Positions 8,793 through 17,143 of a DNA stretch of 64,000 nt are shown here, one piece after another. A program made the position numbers and the translations under genes. The notes under the pieces were generated by a model. The model made no database searches. It was not told the DNA's origin and saw only the letters and a program-made list of their open reading frames with translations. The number at the start of each line of letters is the position of its first letter. The stretch's first letter is position 1. The stretch is taken from the NCBI GenBank assembly GCA_965226695.1, contig OZ245405.1, forward strand, positions 1,426,001-1,490,000. Reading direction: 5' to 3'. This DNA is from CATOSD01 sp965226695 (lineage in GTDB: Bacteria; Chloroflexota; Dehalococcoidia; Lucifugimonadales; CATOSD01).

Positions 8793-10124
8793 CTACTGTA
8801 GTCTTCGCAGCCTGGGGGAAAACACGAGCACGGAGGTCACGGTGGCGATGAGCAGCACCGCGAGTATGCCAATCGCCACCTGGCCTCCCAGCCAGTCCAC
8901 GATGATCCCCACGGGCAGCACCGCGAGCGGCATCAGCCCGAAGTTCATCATAAACACGCTCATCACTCGCCCGCGATACTGGTCCTCAGACACTTCCATT
9001 ATCAGGGACTGGTTCAGTGCGCGGCGTCCCGCGTCGCCGAGGCCCAGCAACACCATGAAGCCCACGGCCCAGGCGTAGAACGGAATCGCCGACACCAGCG
9101 CCAACGCTATGCCGGAGGCGAAACTCGCGCCTATCAGAATCAGCCCGCGGTTGCGCTTGCCGAGCGACGCGATGTAGAGCGAGCCGATCAGCGAGCCGCC
9201 GCCCATAACCGCCGTCAGCAACCCCATTGCCTCAGGGCCGCGTTCGTAGATATCGATCACGAACACTGGAAGCAAAAAGCGGAATGGCATCGCCAGCAGA
9301 GTGGTGGCCAACCCCATGAAGAGCAGTGTCCGCACCATCGGGCTGGACAGAATGTACGCGAACCCGGCGCGAATCTGCTCCAACGCGGTCCCTCTGCCCC
9401 TGCCGGAAGTGGCACGCCCTCCTGGTATGAAGGTCGTGAAGACAACGGCGAGCACACCCAGCGCGGTGATGATGTAGTAGACGCGATCCGGCCCCAACAG
9501 GGCGTAGGCATTGCCCGCGAATGCGGGCGCGACAAGGGTGGTAACGCTCATCGCAGCGGCATTCAACGCCATTGCGTTGGTAAGCAGGTCCCTGCCCACC
9601 ATCTGCGGAATGATGGCCTGCCTCGCCGGCCCCATGAGCGCGAACAGCACGCCCTGAAGCACCGAGGCCGTTAGCAGGTGGTACCAGGTCACCGTGCCGG
9701 TAGTAATGGATATGCCGACGCCCAGAGCGATGAGCAACGCCCCAACCTGGCCCGCCTGGATTATGCGCTTGCGGTCCACCCTGTCGGCGATTACGCCGCC
9801 GAACAGGACCAGGCTGAGCATCGGCACGGACGAGCCGGCGTTGACTATGCCGAGAATTGTGGCGGAGTCGGTGAGGTCGTAAACAAGGTAACCCCTGGCG
9901 AGCATCTGCATCTGCATACCCGCCATGATCGCCAGTTGCCCCAGCCACAAGAAGAGGAAATGCCTGTTGGAAAGCGACTTGAATGAGTTACGCCAGCCAC
10001 CTTCGGCGCCTGAGTCCGGCGTTCGGCGCCGGGCCGCACCTGGAGCGGCGCGGCTGCGCGTCGGCGGTGCGCCGCCGCTTGGGCCGGCCTCCTCTGGAGG
10101 CCCTGGGCCGTCGTTATTGTTCAT
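8793..10124 (-). CDS. MFS transporter (EntS-like, 12 transmembrane segments)
   Basis: The 443-residue membrane protein has a Ser/Pro/Arg-rich cytosolic N-terminus of about 60 residues, then about 12 hydrophobic segments beginning FLFLWLGQLAIMAGMQM. The loop 2-3 motif GGVIADRVDRKRI is the MFS motif A equivalent of the EntS/MFS_3 group of exporters. It is a proton-driven permease, probably an exporter. Substrate unknown. Its start faces the aroC gene across about 290 bases. Confidence 0.87.
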   Translation of the reverse strand: MNNNDGPGPPEEAGPSGGAPPTRSRAAPGAARRRTPDSGAEGGWRNSFKSLSNRHFLFLWLGQLAIMAGMQMQMLARGYLVYDLTDSATILGIVNAGSSVPMLSLVLFGGVIADRVDRKRIIQAGQVGALLIALGVGISITTGTVTWYHLLTASVLQGVLFALMGPARQAIIPQMVGRDLLTNAMALNAAAMSVTTLVAPAFAGNAYALLGPDRVYYIITALGVLAVVFTTFIPGGRATSGRGRGTALEQIRAGFAYILSSPMVRTLLFMGLATTLLAMPFRFLLPVFVIDIYERGPEAMGLLTAVMGGGSLIGSLYIASLGKRNRGLILIGASFASGIALALVSAIPFYAWAVGFMVLLGLGDAGRRALNQSLIMEVSEDQYRGRVMSVFMMNFGLMPLAVLPVGIIVDWLGGQVAIGILAVLLIATVTSVLVFSPRLRRLQ

Positions 10125-10418
10125 CTAGTTGGTCTGGCCATAACAAACGCGGAGCGGTGCGAGGCGTAGAGTGCTAAGGGATCGGGAGGGGAGAGGGTGT
10201 TGGGCCCGGGCTGCGCGCGACGCTCATTCGCGACAAGCGCGACAGGCGCGCACAGGTGTTCAACCCGGGCCCGCTTTAACCACCATCGAGCGGACGCCAA
10301 GAAGGCCGCGGACTTGCCGCCGGCCCGCTCGCCTGCGATGATACCATACGAGACCACCGGTTGGTAGCGGCGTGGGGCAGGCGCCGAAAATCCCCCGCCG
10401 AATGGAGGTGCACACCAC
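10125..10418. other. Intergenic region upstream of aroC, with a 9-bp inverted repeat
   Basis: No coding sequence is seen in this 294-base divergent region. GGGCCCGGG at 10202-10210 pairs with CCCGGGCCC at 10264-10272, and both arms are preceded by GGTGTT, so they may also be a degenerate direct repeat. Promoters for the MFS gene and aroC should lie here, but I cannot point to convincing -10/-35 pairs. Confidence 0.4.
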
Positions 10419-11504
10419 GTGGCCAGCACATTGGGACAGCTATTCAAAATCAGCACCTGGGGAGAGTCCCACGGCGACGCCATGGGCGTCGTGGTCGACG
10501 GGTGCCCTCCCCGGCTCGAGCTGTCGGTCGATGACATACAAAAGGAACTGGACCGCCGCAGGCCAGGCCAGAGCGAGATTTCCACGCAGCGCAAGGAGGG
10601 CGACAGGGCGGAGATACTCTCCGGCGTGTTCGACGGCCTGACGCTCGGCACTCCCATACTCATAGGCGTGTGGAACCAGGACGCCCGGGGCAAGGACTAC
10701 GAGCACATGCGCACCAAGTACAGGCCCTCCCACGCCGACTACACCTACGACGCCAAGTACGGCATTCGCAACTGGAAGGGCGGCGGCCGGGCGAGCGCGC
10801 GCGAGACCGTCGGGCGAGTGGCCGCGGGAGCGGTCGCCAAGAAGCTGCTCGCCCGCGACTACGGCGTTGAAATCGTCGGCTACGTCAAACAGGTCTGGAA
10901 GCTCGCCGCCCAGGTCGACCCCGACACCGTCACCCAATCCGAGGTGGAAGCGAACATCGCGCGCTGCCCCGACCAGGACATGGCCGTTCGCATCATCGAA
11001 CGCATCAAGGAGGCCCGCAAGGACGGCGACTCCCTGGGCGGCGTGGTCGAAGCGGTGGCGCGGGGGGTGCCGCCTGGGCTGGGCGAGCCGGTGTTCGACA
11101 AGCTGGAGGCCGACCTCGCGAAGGCCATGCTCTCGCTGCCGGCCTGCAAGGGGTTCGAGGTCGGCTCCGGTTTCAGCGGCATCACGATGACCGGCTCCGA
11201 ACACAACGACCTCTTCTACAACGACGCGGGCCGGATCAGGACGCGCACCAACCGCTCCGGCGGCATACAGGGCGGCATCAGCAACGGGGAGAACATCGTG
11301 ATTCGTGCGGCCTTCAAGCCGACGGCGACCATCATGCGCCCCCAAGAGACCGTGGACGAGCACGGCAACCCCACTATTCTTGAGGCGCGCGGCCGCCACG
11401 ACCCGTGCGTTCTGCCGCGGGCGGTGCCGATTGTGGAGGCCCAGATGGCGCTCGTGCTAATCGACCACGCCCTGCGTCACAGAGGCCAAACCGGAGCCCT
11501 GTAG
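10419..11504 (+). CDS. aroC: Chorismate synthase
   Basis: This enzyme makes chorismate from 5-enolpyruvylshikimate-3-phosphate using reduced FMN, the last shared step of aromatic amino acid synthesis. The 361-residue length and signatures match the bacterial monofunctional type: GESHG near the N-terminus (residues 14-18), RRPGQ and STQRKEGD, and the RASARETVGRVAAGAVA block. The GTG start at 10419 is supported by GGAGG nine bases upstream and by the typical N-terminus MASTLGQLFKISTWGESHG. It stands alone here, not with other shikimate genes. Confidence 0.97.
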   Translation: MASTLGQLFKISTWGESHGDAMGVVVDGCPPRLELSVDDIQKELDRRRPGQSEISTQRKEGDRAEILSGVFDGLTLGTPILIGVWNQDARGKDYEHMRTKYRPSHADYTYDAKYGIRNWKGGGRASARETVGRVAAGAVAKKLLARDYGVEIVGYVKQVWKLAAQVDPDTVTQSEVEANIARCPDQDMAVRIIERIKEARKDGDSLGGVVEAVARGVPPGLGEPVFDKLEADLAKAMLSLPACKGFEVGSGFSGITMTGSEHNDLFYNDAGRIRTRTNRSGGIQGGISNGENIVIRAAFKPTATIMRPQETVDEHGNPTILEARGRHDPCVLPRAVPIVEAQMALVLIDHALRHRGQTGAL

Positions 11505-11546
11505 GGCCCGGCCCGGCCTCTCTCCCGGCAGGCGGCCCCTAGGAGC

Positions 11547-12338
11547 CTAGACTACTGCTGACGTGCCGCCGTCGATGTTTATGGCCACTCCGGTGATGTA
11601 GCTGGCGCGGTCGGACGCCAGGAACGCGATGAGTTCGCCGGCCTCGTCGGCCTCGCCCACGCGCCCCAGCGGCACGCGCTGCCCCATCTGGTCGTACCAC
11701 TTGTCCAGCGTCAAGTCCGGGTGCTCGGCGTTCTGCTGCTCCCAGCGCCTCTCGTGCTGGCCGCTCTTGATGAGGCCGATGCATACGGTGTTAACGAGTA
11801 TGTTGTCCGCTGCGTAGTCCTTCGACATCTCTTTCGTCAAGGCAATGCCCGCCGCTCTGCTGACCGAGGTCGGCACCGAGTGGGCCGCCGGGGCCTTGCC
11901 GCCGGGCGTAGTTATGTTGATGATGCGTCCACCGCCTTGGGCCTTCATGTGCGGAATCGCCAGCCGCGAGCAGCGGATGGCGCCGAACACCTTCAGCTCG
12001 ATATCGTATCTCCACGTCTCGTCGGACACGTTCTCGAAGTACGCCGCCGCGGAGGTGCCCGCGTTGTTCACCAGAACGTCTATCCGCCCGTGCGCCTCGA
12101 TAACCCGGTCGAACAGCGCCTGAATCTGGTCGGTGTCCGTAACGTCCGTCGGCACGGCCATCACGTCCCCGCCTGTCTGCTCCTTTATCTCAACGGCGGC
12201 TCGCTCGAGCACGTCGGCCCGGCGTGCGCATATGACCACTTTCGCGCCCTCGGACGCCATCACCTTGGCCGCGGCCTTACCTATTCCCTCGCTGCCGCCC
12301 GTGACAAGCGCAACTTTGCCTTTAAGTCCCAGTTCCAT
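11547..12338 (-). CDS. SDR-family protein with non-canonical catalytic residues
   Basis: The 263-residue protein is a classical short-chain dehydrogenase by fold: TGGSEGIG cofactor loop (14-21), NNAG (about 90-93) and C-terminal GVAINIDGG. The active site is not classical. Aligning NITTPGG with the usual NISS places Thr where the catalytic Ser belongs, Thr where Tyr belongs (13 residues later, in PTSVSRAAG), and Arg where the Lys of YxxxK belongs. Such SR-type SDRs exist as a subfamily, so this may be a real variant chemistry or a non-catalytic binder. GGAGGATC lies just before the ATG. It reads toward aroC convergently. Confidence 0.85.
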   Translation of the reverse strand: MELGLKGKVALVTGGSEGIGKAAAKVMASEGAKVVICARRADVLERAAVEIKEQTGGDVMAVPTDVTDTDQIQALFDRVIEAHGRIDVLVNNAGTSAAAYFENVSDETWRYDIELKVFGAIRCSRLAIPHMKAQGGGRIINITTPGGKAPAAHSVPTSVSRAAGIALTKEMSKDYAADNILVNTVCIGLIKSGQHERRWEQQNAEHPDLTLDKWYDQMGQRVPLGRVGEADEAGELIAFLASDRASYITGVAINIDGGTSAVV

Positions 12339-12491
12339 GTGTGATCCTCCGTTCTGTCCATCGTTCTTTCGGTATTAGCTTGTCGCTCGCGCTGGAGCAG
12401 CATTTTCGAGCGGGGAATCCCCGGAGCGGTCCACTCCGATCTCTTCGCAGGGCGGTACGGTCCTGTCCGATTCGCTTGTGTCATGTGCGTA

Positions 12492-12716
12492 TCAAGATTG
12501 AGCATCAGCGTGCCAGCGGACTCCGGTCGAGAACACGTCACGCCTGACCACGATCTTGTGCCTCAGACTGCCGATGAGGTCGGCCTCCTGGCTATCATAC
12601 GGAAGGACACGCGCCACGGGCTTGCCGTGCTTGGTTATCACCAAGCCGTCAGCGTCGAGTTGGTCAACCAATGCCAAACACCGCTCTTTGAATTCTGCGG
12701 CTTCCATCCTCTTCAC
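12492..12716 (-). CDS. Phd/YefM-family antitoxin, apparently without a toxin
   Basis: From a GTG at 12716 the product is 74 residues beginning MKRMEAAEFKERCLALVDQL, with the family core VITKHGKPVARVLPYD. GGGGAG precedes the GTG. A longer ORF start at 12767 lacks support. Phd/YefM proteins bind operator DNA and neutralise a partner toxin (Doc, RelE or PIN). The downstream space 12339-12491 holds no toxin gene and the upstream gene is glcF, so this is an orphan antitoxin or a stand-alone regulator. Confidence 0.75.
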   Translation of the reverse strand: MKRMEAAEFKERCLALVDQLDADGLVITKHGKPVARVLPYDSQEADLIGSLRHKIVVRRDVFSTGVRWHADAQS

Positions 12717-12791
12717 CACAGTGTCTCCCCAATCTGAACGCGGGAACAATCCATGACTGGTCGCCACGCATGTCCAGACCGCGAGCGTCGC

Positions 12792-14117
12792 CTAGCCGAC
12801 CGCCGCTCCTTGCGCGTCTTCCAGCGCGTATGCCTCGTCCAGCAAGTCCGTCACGTATACCGTCCTCGCCGCCAGGCCCTCGCGCCTCGCGCCGTACTGA
12901 AGCTGCATCACGCAGCCCGGATTGGCGGTCGCCACCACGTCTGCGCCGGTCTCCCGCACGGCCGCCATCTTGGTTGCCAACACGCGGAGCGACGACTCGC
13001 GCTCGGTAATGGTGTAGGTGCCGCCCGCGCCGCAACACATGGAGGCGTTGGGCAGCTCCACGAACTCCACCCCCGGAATCGACCGCAGTATCAGTCTGGG
13101 CTGTTCCGTGACGCGCTGCGCGTTCGCCAGGTGGCACGAGTCCTGGTAGGTCACGCGATAGTCCAGTCTCGCGACCGGCGGCTCGAACGGCAGGTCGACC
13201 AGGAACTCGTGAATGTCCCTGACCATATTGCCCAGCCGCTCGGCCTTCGCCGAGTAGGCCCGGTCGCGCCTTAACAGGTGACCGTACTCCTTCATGCGCG
13301 TTCCACAGCCGGCCGACGCGACAACCACCGCGTCGACGCCGGCGTCCAGAAACACGTCGACGTTGCGGCGCGCCAAACTACGCGCCGAGTCGAGATCGCC
13401 CACGTGCGAGCTTATCGCACCGCAGCACACCTGACTCTGGGGCACCGCGACGTCGCAGCCGTTACGAGCCAGCACCCGCGCCACTGCCGACATCTGCGGC
13501 CCGTTCACCATCGGCATGACGCAGCCGGACAGCAGCGCGACGGTCGCCCGGCGGCGCCCGACCGCTGGGATAACCTGGCCCTCAGCCTTGAAGCGAGCGC
13601 CCTGAATTGCGGGCAACGAATTCTCAAGCTCCGCAAGGCTTCCGGGCAGCAACCTCAGCGCACGGCTCTTCCTCAGCAGCGACTGCAGGCCCGACTGTTG
13701 GTAGACGCGGAGCGCTCCAACGATGAAGCCGAGCCTGCGCCGGCTCTCCATCACCGCCGGTACGGCCTTGGCCAACATTCCCTTATGTCGAACGCGTTCC
13801 ACCTGTGTCATCGTCGACTCGATGAGCCGCCCATAGTTAACTCCCGACGGGCAGGCGACCTCGCAGGCGCGGCACTGTATGCACATGTCCCAGTGGCGCA
13901 CGACTCCAGGTGTGATGCCGATGCGCCCCTCGTTGACTGCCTTCATGAGCGCGATGCGGCCGCGGGGCGACTCCGTTTCGAGGCCGGTCTCGACGTAGGT
14001 GGGGCACGCTTGGAGGCAGAAGCCGCAGTGCACGCACCGGTACAGCTCGTCCTCGTCCGGCGCGTCCGGCCCCGAGAACGCCAGCCCCTGCCCCATTTCT
14101 CGGTAATCAGCCATCAA
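12792..14117 (-). CDS. glcF: Glycolate oxidase iron-sulfur subunit (GlcF-like)
   Basis: The 441-residue protein has two ferredoxin-type clusters near the N-terminus, CVHCGFCLQACP (about 28-39) and CIQCRACEVACP (about 78-89), followed by two CCG domains (CCGAISSHVGD and CCGAGGTYTI). This is the layout of the electron-transfer subunit of glycolate or lactate oxidases. Its ATG overlaps the stop of the preceding glcE-like gene by four bases, indicating translational coupling. The same architecture is found in other 2-hydroxyacid dehydrogenases, so the exact substrate is open. Confidence 0.9.
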   Translation of the reverse strand: MMADYREMGQGLAFSGPDAPDEDELYRCVHCGFCLQACPTYVETGLETESPRGRIALMKAVNEGRIGITPGVVRHWDMCIQCRACEVACPSGVNYGRLIESTMTQVERVRHKGMLAKAVPAVMESRRRLGFIVGALRVYQQSGLQSLLRKSRALRLLPGSLAELENSLPAIQGARFKAEGQVIPAVGRRRATVALLSGCVMPMVNGPQMSAVARVLARNGCDVAVPQSQVCCGAISSHVGDLDSARSLARRNVDVFLDAGVDAVVVASAGCGTRMKEYGHLLRRDRAYSAKAERLGNMVRDIHEFLVDLPFEPPVARLDYRVTYQDSCHLANAQRVTEQPRLILRSIPGVEFVELPNASMCCGAGGTYTITERESSLRVLATKMAAVRETGADVVATANPGCVMQLQYGARREGLAARTVYVTDLLDEAYALEDAQGAAVG

Positions 14118-15427
14118 ATACCGCCGGCAAACCGGCCCGGATTCAGGATCGAACCCGGGTCGTACTGCTCTTTCATACGCCGCATCACGCCAATGGACTC
14201 GCCCACCTCGTCCCAGACGTCCAGGGCGGCCTTGACGGTCGGCGGGCAGCGCTCAATCACAAGCCGGCCTCCCGCCGCGTGTACCGCCGCGCGCGCGTTT
14301 GAAACGGCGCTCACGACAGTCTCCCCCAGTCGGCCATCCTGTTCCTCGAACCAGAACAGCGAAAGTCCCCCGAAACCCGGCTGGGCGACGACCGACGGTA
14401 GCGCGGAACCGTCCGGCCCAGGCGTCGAGAGACTGTTAAGCAAGGAGCCTATGGCCGTAGGGAGCACGGAGGTGCGGGCCGCCGCCAACGGCGCCGTCTC
14501 CTCGTCCCATCCGAAGTCCGCCAGCTTGCGCCAGAACCTGGCCGCCGCGTCGCCCTCGATGGTGTCGACCTCGACCGCACCGGCCTCGCGGCACAGCTCA
14601 GCGCAGTCCCTGAGTTGGCGCTCCAGGGAGCGCGGCCGCCCGCCCAGCCTCACTGCGACGAAGCAACTGGCGTCGGCGTCCAAAGCGCGGGACCGCCGGT
14701 TGACCGCGGCGTCGAACGCCGTCAGCGAAAGTGGCATCGCGTGGCTTTGGAATATGTCCACGCCCGCGCCGATGCAGTTCTCCATGTTGGTGAACGATGC
14801 CACCAGCGTGCGCTCCTGTCGCGGCAGCGGCGTGAGTTTGAAAGATACCTCGCCGATCATGCCGAGCGTACCCAACCCCCCGAGGTGAAGCCGGGCCATG
14901 TCGTAGCCGCTCACGTTCTTGACGACCTCGCCTCCGCTCTTGACGACTGCGCCGTTCGCCATCGCGACCTTCATTCCGATCACCAGGTCCCGCGCGTTGC
15001 CGTACTGCCACCGGAGCAGGCCGGACGCCCCCGACGCGAGTGTGCCGCCGACTGTGGCGCGGCGCGGGACCGGCGGATCCAGCGCCAGAAACTGGCCGTG
15101 GGGGGCGAGCGCCTCCTGGAGCTTCTCCAGGGTTATGCCGGCCTCTACGGTGAGAGTCAGATCGCCCGGATTGTGGGCCACGACGCTGTTCATGTCGCTC
15201 AGGTCCACCACGGCGTCGAGTCGTCTCACGGGGTTGCCCAGGGTCATTCGCGTTCCGCCGCCCCAGGGAACTGTGGCGAGTGACTGGCCGCTCAGGTAGG
15301 CCAAGAACGATCCGAGTTCGCGGATGTCGCCGGGTCGCAGCAGCGTCTCGGGGCGCCGGCCATCGACGGCGTAGTAGTCGGAGCTGGACGGCAAGCGCCC
15401 GAACGACTGCGTGTGAATGCCCGACAT
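14114..15427 (-). CDS. glcE: Glycolate oxidase FAD-binding subunit (GlcE-like)
   Basis: The 437-residue protein belongs to the PCMH-type FAD-linked oxidases. The FAD-binding half contains VPWGGGTRMTLG and VGGTLASGASGLLRW, followed by GGEVVKNVSGYDMARLH, which is characteristic of GlcE. It is the middle gene of a tight glcD-glcE-glcF order, 20 bases after glcD and overlapping glcF by 4. Together the three should oxidise glycolate or a related 2-hydroxy acid and pass electrons to the quinone pool. Confidence 0.88.
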   Translation of the reverse strand: MSGIHTQSFGRLPSSSDYYAVDGRRPETLLRPGDIRELGSFLAYLSGQSLATVPWGGGTRMTLGNPVRRLDAVVDLSDMNSVVAHNPGDLTLTVEAGITLEKLQEALAPHGQFLALDPPVPRRATVGGTLASGASGLLRWQYGNARDLVIGMKVAMANGAVVKSGGEVVKNVSGYDMARLHLGGLGTLGMIGEVSFKLTPLPRQERTLVASFTNMENCIGAGVDIFQSHAMPLSLTAFDAAVNRRSRALDADASCFVAVRLGGRPRSLERQLRDCAELCREAGAVEVDTIEGDAAARFWRKLADFGWDEETAPLAAARTSVLPTAIGSLLNSLSTPGPDGSALPSVVAQPGFGGLSLFWFEEQDGRLGETVVSAVSNARAAVHAAGGRLVIERCPPTVKAALDVWDEVGESIGVMRRMKEQYDPGSILNPGRFAGGI

Positions 15428-15447
15428 GCCCTTCGCAGCCCGGACGC

Positions 15448-16893
15448 CTATATCCAGGCTCCGGCGCCCGCCCTCGCGACCGCCGCCGAGCGCGACAGGT
15501 CGGAGCAGGACGCCCCGGTGGGAAATATCTTGGCCGGGTTGAACATGTCGTTGGTCGCGAACGCTGGCTTGAGCCGCGCCATGGCCTCCATGTCGTCGTC
15601 GGTGAACATCAGAGGCATGTACTCCTGCTTCTCGAGCCCAATTCCGTGTTCTCCCGACAGCACACCGCCAGCCTCAACGCACACCCGCAGAATCTCGCCG
15701 CCGACGTCCAGCACCCGCTGGGTCTCGCCCGGCTTGCGCTCGTCGAATAGCACCGACGGGTGCAGGTTGCCGTCGCCGGCGTGGAGCAGGTTTGCGATGG
15801 GAAATCCCGATTCGGCGGAAAGCTCGCGAACCCTGCCCAGCACCTCGACAAGCTTGGTGCGGGGCACCGTGCCGTCGACAAGGTAGTAGTTGGGGGCCAG
15901 CCGGCCGAGCGCGCCGAGTACACCCTTGCGCCCCGCCCACAGGCGCTCGCGGTCGGCGGCGTCGGTCGCGGTACGTATATCCATCGGGCTGTAGCGGCGG
16001 CATACCTCCTCTATCTCGTGTGCCTCCTCCTCTACCGACTCGACCAACCCGTCGACCTCCACCAGCAGCACCGCTCCGGCGTCGTCGGGGTAGCCCGCGT
16101 GTACAGCCTCTTCGGCGGCGCGAATGCACAGGTCGTCCATCATCTCGATGGCCGCCGGAACGATGCCCGCCGCGATGATTCCCGACACGGCGGCGCTGGC
16201 GTCGTCGAGGTGCTTGAAGACCGCGAGGAGCGTCTTGACCGCCTCGGGCTGCCGCAACAGACGCACCGCGACCTTGGTCACCACTCCCAGCGTGCCTTCC
16301 GAGCCGATGAGCACGCCGCGCAGGTCGTAGCCCGGGTTCTCTCGCGTCTTTCCGCCCATCCAGACGGCCGAGCCGTCCGCGAGCACAACCTCCATGCCGA
16401 GCACGTGGTTGGTGGTCACGCCGTAGGCGAGGCAATGGGGGCCGCCTGAGTTTTCGGCCACGTTGCCGCCGATAGTGCAGGCGCGCTGGCTGGACGGGTC
16501 AGGAGCGTAGTACAGGCCGTGCCTGGAGACAGCCGTGGTGAGCTCGAGGTTGACTAGGCCCGGCTCCACGACCGCCACACGGTTGTCCACGTCCACCTCC
16601 AGGATGCGTGTCATGCGAGTGAGCGCGAGCACAATGCCGCCGGTCTCGGCGATGGCGCCGCCGCTCAGCCCCGTGCCGGCGCCCCTGGGGATGATGGGCA
16701 GGCCGTGTTCGGCGGCCAGCCTGACGACACTCGAAATCTCGTCCACGGTCGAGGGGATGACGACGGCGAGCGGCATAGCCCTGTCCACCGAGCCGTCGTA
16801 CTCGAACACAATGAGGTCTTCAGGCGTGTGGATGACGTACTGCTCGCCCACGACCGCCTTCAGTTCGTCAATCAGCGAAACGTCGTTTGGCAT
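15448..16893 (-). CDS. glcD: Glycolate/lactate oxidase FAD subunit (GlcD-like)
   Basis: This is the catalytic FAD subunit, 481 residues from the ATG at 16893, which has a GGGGAGGGG ribosome-binding site two bases upstream; the open frame extends further but without typical sequence. Motifs are PRGAGTGLSGGAI and GGNVAENSGGPHCLAYG for FAD binding, and the C-terminal HAGDGNLHP with EHGIGLEK, both hallmarks of GlcD and D-lactate dehydrogenases. It is the first gene of the operon. Glycolate is the likeliest substrate because glcE follows. Confidence 0.9.
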   Translation of the reverse strand: MPNDVSLIDELKAVVGEQYVIHTPEDLIVFEYDGSVDRAMPLAVVIPSTVDEISSVVRLAAEHGLPIIPRGAGTGLSGGAIAETGGIVLALTRMTRILEVDVDNRVAVVEPGLVNLELTTAVSRHGLYYAPDPSSQRACTIGGNVAENSGGPHCLAYGVTTNHVLGMEVVLADGSAVWMGGKTRENPGYDLRGVLIGSEGTLGVVTKVAVRLLRQPEAVKTLLAVFKHLDDASAAVSGIIAAGIVPAAIEMMDDLCIRAAEEAVHAGYPDDAGAVLLVEVDGLVESVEEEAHEIEEVCRRYSPMDIRTATDAADRERLWAGRKGVLGALGRLAPNYYLVDGTVPRTKLVEVLGRVRELSAESGFPIANLLHAGDGNLHPSVLFDERKPGETQRVLDVGGEILRVCVEAGGVLSGEHGIGLEKQEYMPLMFTDDDMEAMARLKPAFATNDMFNPAKIFPTGASCSDLSRSAAVARAGAGAWI

Positions 16894-17143
16894 GGCCCCT
16901 CCCCGCTCGAATGCGCCCCTGCGCAGTGGGGGTATGATAGTAGATTGGGGTTGCTGCCGCAATACGAACGTGCGCCGCTGCCGCATGGCGGCACGGTAGA
17001 GGACCTCGCCGCGATTCATTCTCCACCTATCACTGCTACAGGGTGTCCTCCGGCCCGCGAACATTTGCTCACCACACCAAGCGCTTTGTGGTATCTTTAG
17101 GCTGCCCCGCGGCGACGCCGCGGTCCGGCCGGCGGAGGCAGAC

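Noticed and set aside
13278..14888. Long plus-strand ORF of 536 codons
   Set aside because: It is antisense to glcF and glcE, which have clear motifs. Its composition is Arg/Pro-rich without any domain.
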